Origin: Gallionellales bacterium CG03_land_8_20_14_0_80_55_15
GTDB taxonomy: Bacteria; Pseudomonadota; Gammaproteobacteria; Burkholderiales; Gallionellaceae
NCBI GenBank assembly: GCA_002780675.1
Contig: PEUR01000094.1
Coordinates: forward strand, 1 to 7,415
Length of the DNA: 7,415 nucleotides
Direction of reading: 5' to 3'
Shown: in pieces, positions 1-5,737 of the stretch
How positions within the stretch are numbered: the stretch's first letter is position 1
How the letters are laid out: each line of letters begins with the position of its first letter
Position numbers and translations under genes: made by a program
Notes under the pieces: model-generated
The model's database searches: none
What the model was told of the DNA's origin: nothing
What the model saw: the letters and a program-made list of their open reading frames with translations, nothing else

Positions 1-620
1 TGCCACAAATCGGCGGCATGTCGTATATCGCCTTTCTCTCGGCAGGAACGGTGTGTTACAGCACCATGAACAGCGCCAGTTTCGAGGCACTGTATTCGGG
101 CTTCGCGCGGATGCACGAGCAGCGCACCTGGGAGGCGATCCTCAGTACGCCCATCACGCTGGACGACATCGTGCTGTCGGAAATTTTCTGGGCGGCGAGC
201 AAAAGCCTGTTGTCCGGTATCGCGGTATTGCTGGTGATCTGGATATTGGGGCTGGCGCATTCGCCCTTGTCGCTGTGGATCATTCCGCTCTCTCTGCTGG
301 TCGGGCTGTGCTTCGCTTCGCTGGGCTTGATCGTCACGGCGCTGGCGCCGGGTTACGAGTTTTTCATGTACTACTTCACGCTGGTCATCACGCCGATGAC
401 GCTGCTGTGCGGGGTGTTCTTTCCGGTGGACCAACTGCCCGCGATGCTGCAAGTCGCATCCTCCATCCTGCCGCTGACCCACGCCATCAACCTTGCGCGC
501 CCGCTGTTGAACGGCGTTGTACCGACAAACATTCTGGCGGATATTGCCGTGCTGCTGAGCTACTCGCTGATCGGGTTCTACGCTTCGCTGGTGTTGTTCA
601 GAAGACGGCTTGCGCAATAA
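1..620 (+). CDS. ABC-2 type transport permease, NodJ-like (5' end outside window)
   Basis: This is the membrane subunit of an ABC exporter. The reading frame is open from the left edge (codons from base 3 read P-Q-I-G-G before the first ATG at 18), so the true start lies upstream. About 205 residues are visible; NodJ-type permeases are usually about 250-260, so roughly 50-60 N-terminal residues are missing. Counting from the ATG at 18, the diagnostic stretch is ASFEALYSGFARM followed by QRTWEAILSTPITLDDIV (about residues 20-52), the cytoplasmic element typical of the NodJ/ABC-2 family that contacts the ATPase. Several hydrophobic segments follow (around 60-80, 82-110, 115-137 and 177-193), ending in a basic tail FRRRLAQ. 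The partner ATPase (NodI-like) would be expected just upstream but is not visible. The substrate cannot be read from this sequence; despite the family name, nothing here suggests nodulation. Family call is firm, substrate unknown. Confidence 0.88.
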   Translation, partial: PQIGGMSYIAFLSAGTVCYSTMNSASFEALYSGFARMHEQRTWEAILSTPITLDDIVLSEIFWAASKSLLSGIAVLLVIWILGLAHSPLSLWIIPLSLLVGLCFASLGLIVTALAPGYEFFMYYFTLVITPMTLLCGVFFPVDQLPAMLQVASSILPLTHAINLARPLLNGVVPTNILADIAVLLSYSLIGFYASLVLFRRRLAQ

Positions 621-653
621 TTGCCCGATTCTCTGATGCGCGCGAGGGGGGCT

Positions 654-688
654 ACCCGTATAATCCGACCGTTATAAATTTTACGGGT
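654..688 (+). promoter_or_regulatory. Putative hemJ promoter (-10 TATAAT) inside an inverted repeat
   Basis: A perfect -10 hexamer TATAAT lies at 659-664, 32 bases before the hemJ ATG and in the 76-base gap after the permease stop. No good -35 is present at the usual 16-18 base spacing, and there is no extended -10 TG. The box is bracketed by a 7-base inverted repeat, ACCCGTA at 654-660 and TACGGGT at 682-688. An inner TATAA (659-663) can also pair with TTATA (672-676). The first arm overlaps the -10 box and the second overlaps the only weak ribosome-binding-like stretch (acggg). It may drive hemJ-rlmL; the weak -35 could mean an activator is needed. Inference only. Confidence 0.45.
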
Positions 689-696
689 TGTTCGTT

Positions 697-1107
697 ATGC
701 TTTGGCTGAAGGCTTTTCATATCATCATGGTGGTGTCCTGGTTTGCAGGCTTATTCTATTTGCCGCGCATCTTTGTCAATCACGCGATGGCGACCAATGC
801 CGCCGAGATTGCACGGCTGAAACTGATGGAAGGCAAGCTGTACCGTTTTGTCACGCCGATTGCCTGGCTGGCGATTGTCTCTGGGCTGTTGCTCTGGTTC
901 ATCTATGGTTTCAGCGGTGGCTGGCTGCACGTCAAGGTGCTGCTGGTGGTGGGGCTGTATGGCTACCATCATTATTGCGGCGTATTGGTCAAGCGCTTTG
1001 CCGCCGACGAAAATGCCCGCAACCATGTTTTTTACCGTTTCTTCAATGAAATTCCCGTGCTCATTTTGACCGTCGTGGTCATCCTTGTTACCGTAAAGCC
1101 CTTCTAG
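697..1107 (+). CDS. hemJ: Protoporphyrinogen IX oxidase HemJ family (CopD-like membrane protein)
   Basis: HemJ converts protoporphyrinogen IX to protoporphyrin IX, the penultimate step of haem synthesis, in the inner membrane of bacteria that lack HemG and HemY. The 136-residue product matches the family length (about 140). It begins MLWLKAFHIIMVVSWFAG and continues FYLPRIFVNH, with the family's conserved His8 and Arg24. A central W76-L-H-V-K80 precedes a hydrophobic stretch and YGYHH, and the C-terminus is NEIPVLILTVVVILVTVKPF. Four hydrophobic segments are visible (about 7-26, 51-70, 79-97 and 117-133). I chose ATG 697 because alignment to the family begins at MLWLKAFH; a TTG at 688 would add three residues without a better ribosome site. 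The Shine-Dalgarno is weak (acggg, about 9 bases upstream). rlmL follows after 2 bases, so the two are probably cotranscribed. Family assignment is strong; enzymatic role is by homology. Confidence 0.9.
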   Translation: MLWLKAFHIIMVVSWFAGLFYLPRIFVNHAMATNAAEIARLKLMEGKLYRFVTPIAWLAIVSGLLLWFIYGFSGGWLHVKVLLVVGLYGYHHYCGVLVKRFAADENARNHVFYRFFNEIPVLILTVVVILVTVKPF

Positions 1108-1109
1108 AT

Positions 1110-2246
1110 ATGACTGATTTTTTTGCTCCCTGTCCGCGCGGACTGGAAAAAATATTGACCGACGAGCTGGCTGCATTCGGCGCGACCCAGCTGGTGACAA
1201 CGGAGGGTGGCGTGGGGTTTTCGGGTGACTGGACGCTGTGTTACCGCGTCAATCTGGAAAGTCGCATCAGCAGTCGCGTGTTGTGGCGCGTCAAGGAAAC
1301 GCACTATCGCACCGAGCAGGATATTTACAAGGCGGTGTTCGACCTGCAATGGCCGCGCTGGTTTAACGTCAGCCATACCCTGCGGGTTAACACCACGGCG
1401 ATACGCTGCCCGTTGAAGAGCCTGGAATTCATCACCCTGCTGGTCAAGGATGCGATTTGCGACCGTTTCCGCGCGCATTGTAACGAACGCCCCAGCGTGG
1501 ACACTTTGACCCCCGATGTGCGCATCCATGTCTTTATCGAAGACGAGAAACTGATGCTGTATCTGGACACCTCCGGCGAACCGCTGTTCAAGCGCGGCGT
1601 GCGAACGCACACCAATATCGCGCCGATCCGGGAAAATCTGGCAGCGGGCATCTTGCGTCTGTCCGGCTGGACACCGGGTACGCCGCTGCTCGACCCGATG
1701 TGCGGCAGCGGCACGTTTCTGATCGAGGCGGTACAAATGGCGCTGAACATTCAGCCGGGCATTGCGCGCCACTTTGCTTTCGAGAAATTGCTGAATTTTG
1801 ATGCGTCCAAGTGGGAAGCTCTGCGCGCACAGGCGATTGCTGCGCAGATACCTCCCACGCCACTGGAAATCTACGGCAGCGATTTGTACGGCGACGCGCT
1901 GAAAACGGCTCGGCGAAATTTGCAGGAAGCGGGGCTATCTGAATGCGTGGAACTCAAGCAGGCCAATGTGCTGGAAATCGCAGCACCGGCAGACCACGGC
2001 GTGCTGGTGGCTAACCTGCCTTACGGTGAACGCATGGGCGAACTGGACGAGTTGCTGGCGTTGTACCCAAAACTGGGCGATGCGCTCAAGCAGAAATTCG
2101 GTGGCTGGACGGCTTATCTGTTTACCGCTGACAGGGCGATTCTGAAGAAGATGCGCCTGTCCCCCTCCAAACGCACCCCGCTATTCAACGGTGCAATCGA
2201 ATGCCGGCTGCTGGAATACAAAATCGTTTCAGGCAGCAACCGCTAA
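1110..2246 (+). CDS. rlmL: 23S rRNA (guanine-N2)-methyltransferase, RlmL type (THUMP + SAM methyltransferase)
   Basis: Predicted to methylate a guanine N2 in 23S rRNA (G2445 in E. coli numbering) in the cytoplasm using S-adenosylmethionine. The 378-residue protein opens with FFAPCPRGLEKILTDEL, then a THUMP RNA-binding region (about 45-155), a linker with LFKRGVRTHTNIAPIRENLAAGIL (about 160-182), SAM-binding motif I DPMCGSGT (195-202) and the acidic loop YGSDLY (255-260). The catalytic N-x-P-Y motif reads NLPYGER (302-308), where RlmL proteins normally have NPPYGER. It corresponds to the N-terminal half of E. coli RlmKL; no RlmK domain is present, so it is the stand-alone form common outside enterics. 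The ATG follows the hemJ stop by 2 bases with no clear Shine-Dalgarno, which suggests translational coupling. It is convergent with the cysteine-cluster gene: the stops are 21 bases apart. Enzyme class is firm; the exact target base is inferred. Confidence 0.9.
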   Translation: MTDFFAPCPRGLEKILTDELAAFGATQLVTTEGGVGFSGDWTLCYRVNLESRISSRVLWRVKETHYRTEQDIYKAVFDLQWPRWFNVSHTLRVNTTAIRCPLKSLEFITLLVKDAICDRFRAHCNERPSVDTLTPDVRIHVFIEDEKLMLYLDTSGEPLFKRGVRTHTNIAPIRENLAAGILRLSGWTPGTPLLDPMCGSGTFLIEAVQMALNIQPGIARHFAFEKLLNFDASKWEALRAQAIAAQIPPTPLEIYGSDLYGDALKTARRNLQEAGLSECVELKQANVLEIAAPADHGVLVANLPYGERMGELDELLALYPKLGDALKQKFGGWTAYLFTADRAILKKMRLSPSKRTPLFNGAIECRLLEYKIVSGSNR

Positions 2247-2267
2247 CGCAGACGGATAGGCATCCTG

Positions 2268-2627
2268 TCACGCGGGGTCTTCGGGCAAGTCGTCAATCTC
2301 GGCGGCAAAGTCACATCCCGCACCTGCCGCGATGCGCGTGGCAAAAAACTGCCCGCTGCCCTCCCGCCACCTCGGCGGGATGAGGCGCACATAACGGTCT
2401 GGATAAACGACCATCCCGCACACATAACGGCGGCTTTCCTCCTGCCATAACAATGCGCGACACTTGCCTTTGAACTGAAACAGGAAGGCAAAGGCAACCG
2501 GGCAGGGACTTGCGGCGCAACATATTCCGCAACCGTTGCAGGCCGCGCCATAATCGGGCTTGGCCGGGGAATCGGCATGTAATTCTATGATTTTAAACGA
2601 CTTATCTGTCGCATACCACAGCGCCAC
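2268..2627 (-). CDS. Small CxxCxxCC cysteine-cluster protein (YkgJ/UPF0153-like)
   Basis: A 119-residue soluble protein with eight cysteines. Cys30, 33, 36, 37 and 42 form the pattern CNGCGICCAASPC, and Cys56 (GKCRALL), Cys70 (RYVCGMVV) and Cys105 follow. The CxxCxxCC signature with later single cysteines and a Y-x-C / Y-x-x-R segment matches the YkgJ/UPF0153 family, presumed to bind zinc or an iron-sulfur cluster; no biochemical function is established. There is no signal peptide or membrane segment. The start is GTG at 2627, the only start codon between the upstream in-frame stop (2637-2639) and Cys30; the ribosome site is poor, so translation probably depends on coupling to pilU, which ends 4 bases earlier. 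It is the last gene of the pilT-pilU unit and converges with rlmL. A link to pilus retraction is suggested only by position. Family call is good, role unknown. Confidence 0.82.
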   Translation of the reverse strand: MALWYATDKSFKIIELHADSPAKPDYGAACNGCGICCAASPCPVAFAFLFQFKGKCRALLWQEESRRYVCGMVVYPDRYVRLIPPRWREGSGQFFATRIAAGAGCDFAAEIDDLPEDPA

Positions 2628-2631
2628 GCGC

Positions 2632-3768
2632 TCAAGTCATCTGTAGATGTGATGCGCCGCTCATCACGTTACGGTTGACGGAGTGTTTGCTGTCCAGTTT
2701 GATTTTTAGCCTCAGGTCATTCACCGAGTCGGCGTTCTTCAACGCTTCCTCATAGCTGATGGCATCCGCTTCAAACAGGTCGTATAAGGATTGATCGAAG
2801 GTCTGCATACCCAGTTCGCGCGAGCCCGCCATGACCGTTTTGATGCCGTGTACGTCGCCTTTGAAGATAAGATCCGAGATAAGCGGGGAGTTCAGTAAAA
2901 TTTCCATTGCCGCAGCGCGTCCGATACCATTTTTGTTAGGAATCAGGCGTTGCGAAATCAGTGCCTTCAAATTGAGTGACAAATCCATCAGCAGTTGTTC
3001 GCGGCGTTCTTCCGGGAAAAAGTTGATGATGCGATCCAGCGCCTGGTTGGCGCTGTTGGCATGCAGGGTAGCCAGGCAGAGGTGTCCGGTTTCGGCAAAA
3101 GCGACCGCATACTCCATGGTTTCACGGTCGCGGATCTCTCCTATCAGGATGACGTCGGGTGCCTGACGCAGGGTGTTTTTCAGGGCAGCTTCCCAAGAGT
3201 CGGTATCCACGCCGACTTCGCGGTGGGTGATGATGCAGTGGTCGTGTTCGTGTACATATTCCACCGGGTCTTCGATGGTGATGATATGTCCATAACTATT
3301 CTGGTTGCGATGCCCGAGCATCGCCGCCAGCGTGGTGGATTTACCCGACCCCGTTGCGCCGACCAGAATCACCAGGCCACGCTTGGTCATTACAATTTCC
3401 TTGAGCGTGGCAGGCATGCCCAGTTCATCGAGATCGGGGATTTTGGTGGTGATGGTACGCATCACCATGCCGACATGTTGTTGCTGCATGAACACATTGA
3501 CGCGGAAGCGCCCGATGCCGTGTGGGCTGATCGCAAAATTACATTCGTGTGTCGCCTCGAACTCGGCGGTCTGGCGGTCATTCATGATGCTGCGTGCCAG
3601 TTCCTGGGTGTGCTGATGGGAAAGTGGCTGATTGGAAACTGGAGTCATCTTGCCATCTACCTTAAAGGCGGGCGGGAAGCCTGCGGTGATGAACAAGTCG
3701 GATGCCTTCTTGCTGATCATACCGCGCAACAGGTTGTGTATCAGCTCAGTGGCCTGATCTCTTTCCAT
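2632..3768 (-). CDS. pilU: Type IV pilus retraction accessory ATPase PilU
   Basis: PilU is a hexameric cytoplasmic ATPase of the PilT/GspE class that assists PilT in depolymerising the type IV pilus during twitching. From ATG 3768 the protein is 378 residues, the usual PilU length (about 380). Seen in order: N-terminal PAS-like domain (about 1-105) with KKASDLFITAGFPPAFKVDG, Walker A GATGSGKST (137-145), Asp box TIEDPVEY (164-171), Walker B DVILIGEIRD (205-214) and His box TGHLCLATLH (227-236). The PilT hallmark AIRNLIRE is absent; the equivalent region reads SPLISDLIFKGDVHGI, and there is a polar C-terminal tail (about 350-378), both typical of PilU. The frame is open 13 codons further up to 3807, but the ATG at 3768 has a strong AGGAG site and fits the family start. 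It lies 78 bases after pilT and 4 bases before the cysteine-cluster gene. Confidence 0.95.
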   Translation of the reverse strand: MERDQATELIHNLLRGMISKKASDLFITAGFPPAFKVDGKMTPVSNQPLSHQHTQELARSIMNDRQTAEFEATHECNFAISPHGIGRFRVNVFMQQQHVGMVMRTITTKIPDLDELGMPATLKEIVMTKRGLVILVGATGSGKSTTLAAMLGHRNQNSYGHIITIEDPVEYVHEHDHCIITHREVGVDTDSWEAALKNTLRQAPDVILIGEIRDRETMEYAVAFAETGHLCLATLHANSANQALDRIINFFPEERREQLLMDLSLNLKALISQRLIPNKNGIGRAAAMEILLNSPLISDLIFKGDVHGIKTVMAGSRELGMQTFDQSLYDLFEADAISYEEALKNADSVNDLRLKIKLDSKHSVNRNVMSGASHLQMT

Positions 3769-3774
3769 GGTGTT

Positions 3775-3780
3775 ACTCCT
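3775..3780 (-). promoter_or_regulatory. Strong pilU ribosome-binding site that fixes the start
   Basis: On the minus strand the sequence reads CAGGAGTAACACC directly before ATG 3768. AGGAG at about 7 bases spacing is the best Shine-Dalgarno in the window. It favours this start over an upstream in-frame ATG at 3807, which would add 13 residues that do not resemble the PilU N-terminus. Confidence 0.8.
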
Positions 3781-3846
3781 GAATGGGGTGGGGTGTATAA
3801 GCGACAACGAACTCGTTAAGGGTATAGGCGCTATGCGGCTACCGTG

Positions 3847-4890
3847 TTATGCGTGAAAAATGTCCTTGTTCATCGCCTTGCTGCGTGCTTCTGCGGAACT
3901 GATGGTATTACTTTTTACCAGATTGGTCAGACATTGATCCAGCGTCTGCATCCCCATGCCTTGTCCGGTCTGAATGGCGGAATACATTTGCGGCACTTTG
4001 GCCTCGCGTATCAGATTGCGTATTGCCGGGGTGCACATCATGATTTCATGCGCCGCGACACGGCCTGCGCCGTCCCGGGTTTTGAGCAGTGCCTGTGAAA
4101 TCACCGCGCGCAGGGATTCAGACAACATGGCGCGTACCATTTCCTTTTCATCGGCGGGGAACACGTCAATGATACGGTCTATGGTCTTCGCCGCCGAGCT
4201 GGTGTGCAGCGTGCCGAATACCAGATGTCCGGTTTCAGCGGCGGTCATCGCCAGGCGGATCGTTTCCAGGTCGCGCATTTCACCGATCAGGATGACATCC
4301 GGATCTTCGCGCAAGGCAGAGCGTAACGCGTTGTTAAAGGACAGCGTATCGCGCCCGACTTCGCGTTGGTTAATCAGCGATTTCTTGCTTTCATGCACAA
4401 ATTCTATGGGGTCTTCCACCGTCAGGATATGGCCCTGATCTTTCTCGTTGATGTAGTTGATCATCGCCGCCAGGGTGGTGGATTTACCCGAACCGGTAGG
4501 ACCTGTCACCAGCACCAGTCCGCGCGGGAAGCTGGCGATGTCGGTAAAAATTTTCGGAGTTTTCAGGTCTTCCAGGCTGAATACCTTGGAAGGAATGGTA
4601 CGCATGACCGCTGCCGCGCCACGCTGCTGATTGAATGCATTGACGCGGAAGCGTGCCAGATTGGGAATCTCGAAGGAAAAATCTACTTCCTTGTTTTCTT
4701 CATAGAACTTGCGCTGCCCATCGTTCATGATGTCATAAATCATGGCGTGGACTTCCTTGTGTTCCATGGCGGGTAAATTGATACGGCGCATATCGCCATG
4801 CACCCGTATCATCGGTGGCAGGCCGGAGGAAAGATGCAGGTCGGAGGCTTTGTTCTTGACACCAAAGGCAAGCAGTTCAGTTATATCCAT
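3847..4890 (-). CDS. pilT: Type IV pilus retraction ATPase PilT
   Basis: PilT powers disassembly of the type IV pilus at the inner-membrane base of the machine and so drives twitching and DNA uptake. The 347-residue product has the family's usual length (about 345). Landmarks: MDITELLAFGVKNKASDLHL start, PAS-like N-terminal domain (about 1-100) with ARFRVNAFNQQRG, Walker A GPTGSGKST (130-138), Asp box TVEDPIEF (157-164), Walker B DVILIGEMRD (198-207), His box TGHLVFGTLH (220-229) and the PilT-specific AIRNLIRE (289-296), which is required for retraction in characterised homologs. ATG 4890 is preceded by CGGGAAC, a modest ribosome site. It is the first gene of the minus-strand unit with pilU and the cysteine-cluster gene, and it diverges from yggS across 73 bases. 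All catalytic boxes are intact, so an active motor is expected. The pilus structural genes are not in the window. Confidence 0.97.
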   Translation of the reverse strand: MDITELLAFGVKNKASDLHLSSGLPPMIRVHGDMRRINLPAMEHKEVHAMIYDIMNDGQRKFYEENKEVDFSFEIPNLARFRVNAFNQQRGAAAVMRTIPSKVFSLEDLKTPKIFTDIASFPRGLVLVTGPTGSGKSTTLAAMINYINEKDQGHILTVEDPIEFVHESKKSLINQREVGRDTLSFNNALRSALREDPDVILIGEMRDLETIRLAMTAAETGHLVFGTLHTSSAAKTIDRIIDVFPADEKEMVRAMLSESLRAVISQALLKTRDGAGRVAAHEIMMCTPAIRNLIREAKVPQMYSAIQTGQGMGMQTLDQCLTNLVKSNTISSAEARSKAMNKDIFHA

Positions 4891-4963
4891 TATAATGTTC
4901 CCGGTTTGGTGAGGCGGCTAACGGCCGTTAGATAGGGTGAAGGGCAAAAATGAGTAGGCGATT
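4891..4963. promoter_or_regulatory. Divergent pilT / yggS intergenic control region
   Basis: These 73 bases must hold the start signals of at least one of the two divergent units. On the plus strand a TATAAT lies at 4891-4896, directly abutting the pilT start codon, and a perfect TTGACA lies at 4856-4861 inside the pilT coding start. Their 29-base spacing is too long for one sigma-70 promoter, so I do not pair them. If TATAAT is the yggS -10, the transcript would begin near 4903. No convincing minus-strand -10/-35 pair for pilT was seen. The region also contains a 14-base palindrome, listed separately. Confidence 0.5.
4918..4931. promoter_or_regulatory. 14-base perfect palindrome, candidate operator
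   Basis: CTAACGGCCGTTAG reads identically on both strands. It sits near the middle of the pilT-yggS divergent region, 28 bases upstream of the pilT start codon and 33 upstream of the yggS one. Perfect dyad symmetry with no loop fits a dimeric DNA-binding protein site better than an RNA hairpin. The binding factor is unknown. Confidence 0.4.
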
Positions 4964-5686
4964 ATGGCAACAATAGCGTCCAACTTGCAAGCTGTACGCG
5001 CCGCAATAGTGTCAGCGGCTGCTTCGGCAGGTCGAGCGGAGGAGGAGATTGGCCTGTTGGCGGTCAGCAAGACCTTCCCGGTTGACGCGATACGCGAGGC
5101 CCATTTGGCCGGACAGACCAGATTCGCCGAAAATTATGTGCAGGAGGCGTTGGGCAAGATTGCCGAGCTGGCTGATCTTGCCATCGAGTGGCATTTCATC
5201 GGCCCCATCCAAACTAACAAAACACGCAGTATTGCGGAGCATTTTGCCTGGGTGCATAGCGTGGACAGACTGAAGACAGCGCAACGTTTATCCGACCAGC
5301 GTCCGGCGCAGCTACCCGCCTTGCAACTGTGTCTTCAGGTCAATATCAGCGGTGAAGCCAGCAAGAGCGGGGTAGCGCCTGAGGCCGTCGCCGCCTTGGC
5401 TCAGGCTATCGTTCAATTGCCTCATGTCACCTTGCGCGGTTTGATGGCGATACCGGCACCGAGTGACGATGTCGCCGCGCAACATGCCGCCTTTGCCAGG
5501 CTGCGCGAACTGCGCGATCAGCTCAATCGGCAAGGCTTGCATCTGGATACGCTGTCCATGGGGATGTCGCACGATTTTGTCGCCGCCATTGCCGAAGGCG
5601 CGACCATGGTGCGCGTGGGGACGGCGATTTTTGGTAATCGGCTGTACCCGCGTGAGGCGGACAATCCGGGATTGGATGCGGGGTGA
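4964..5686 (+). CDS. yggS: YggS family pyridoxal 5'-phosphate homeostasis protein
   Basis: A cytoplasmic single-domain PLP-binding protein (PLPBP/PipY/YggS) that buffers free PLP and influences vitamin B6 and amino/keto-acid balance; it is not known to catalyse a reaction. The 240 residues match the family length and form a fold-type III barrel. Lys36 in LLAVSKTFP is the expected Schiff-base lysine. Other signatures are RFAENYVQEA (usually FGENYVQE), WHFIGPIQTNKTR, QVNISGEASKSGV and, near the C-terminus, SMGMSHDFVAAIAEGATMVRVGTAIFG, which contacts the PLP phosphate. The ATG is preceded by a weak AGG about 8 bases upstream; an earlier ATG at 4950 is out of frame. It leads the yggS-proC-yggT unit and diverges from pilT. 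The FAENY and SHDF variants are mild departures from the common motifs. Family call is firm. Confidence 0.95.
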   Translation: MATIASNLQAVRAAIVSAAASAGRAEEEIGLLAVSKTFPVDAIREAHLAGQTRFAENYVQEALGKIAELADLAIEWHFIGPIQTNKTRSIAEHFAWVHSVDRLKTAQRLSDQRPAQLPALQLCLQVNISGEASKSGVAPEAVAALAQAIVQLPHVTLRGLMAIPAPSDDVAAQHAAFARLRELRDQLNRQGLHLDTLSMGMSHDFVAAIAEGATMVRVGTAIFGNRLYPREADNPGLDAG

Positions 5687-5700
5687 GTGTGGCTTACCCT

Positions 5701-5737
5701 GATTATTTTTTATACAATAAAATCAAAAGGTTATAGT
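5701..5737 (+). promoter_or_regulatory. AT-rich proC leader with possible -10 and ribosome site
   Basis: The 51-base gap between yggS and proC holds a sharply AT-rich patch (TTTTTTATACAATAAAATC) in otherwise GC-rich DNA. TACAAT at 5713-5718 could be a -10 element, but no matching -35 is seen at 16-18 bases. AAGG at 5727-5730 lies 7 bases before ATG 5738 and is a good ribosome site; it decides the proC start. The patch may be an internal promoter or only an unstructured translation-initiation leader. Confidence 0.35.

Noticed and set aside
1104..1772. Open frame of 222 codons on the minus strand opposite rlmL
   Set aside because: Composition is that of a shadow frame rich in Arg, Gln and His with no motif; the plus-strand RlmL is certain.
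2251..2269. Imperfect hairpin between the convergent rlmL and cysteine-cluster stops as terminator
   Set aside because: Seven pairs with a bulged T, no T run on either side, and it overlaps a stop codon; too weak to call.
3769..3807. ATG at 3807 as the pilU start
   Set aside because: A strong AGGAG site precedes the ATG at 3768, and the 378-residue product matches known PilU.
2995..3819. Long open frame (274 codons) on the plus strand opposite pilU
   Set aside because: It is antisense to a strongly conserved ATPase whose codon pattern explains the openness. No ribosome site or recognisable domain was seen.
3769..3846. Internal promoter between pilT and pilU
   Set aside because: Minus-strand TATACA and TATACC boxes exist but neither has a -35 at the right distance. 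The 5-base dyad AACGA/TCGTT is too short to interpret.
4856..4896. TTGACA (4856-4861) with TATAAT (4891-4896) as one yggS promoter
   Set aside because: The spacing is 29 bases against the usual 16-18, and the nearer TATATC gives 20 bases with only a 4/6 match.
5687..5737. GTG at 5687 as an upstream start for proC (17 extra residues)
   Set aside because: The extension overlaps an AT-rich leader, does not resemble ProC, and ATG 5738 has AAGG at good spacing and gives the family's usual length.
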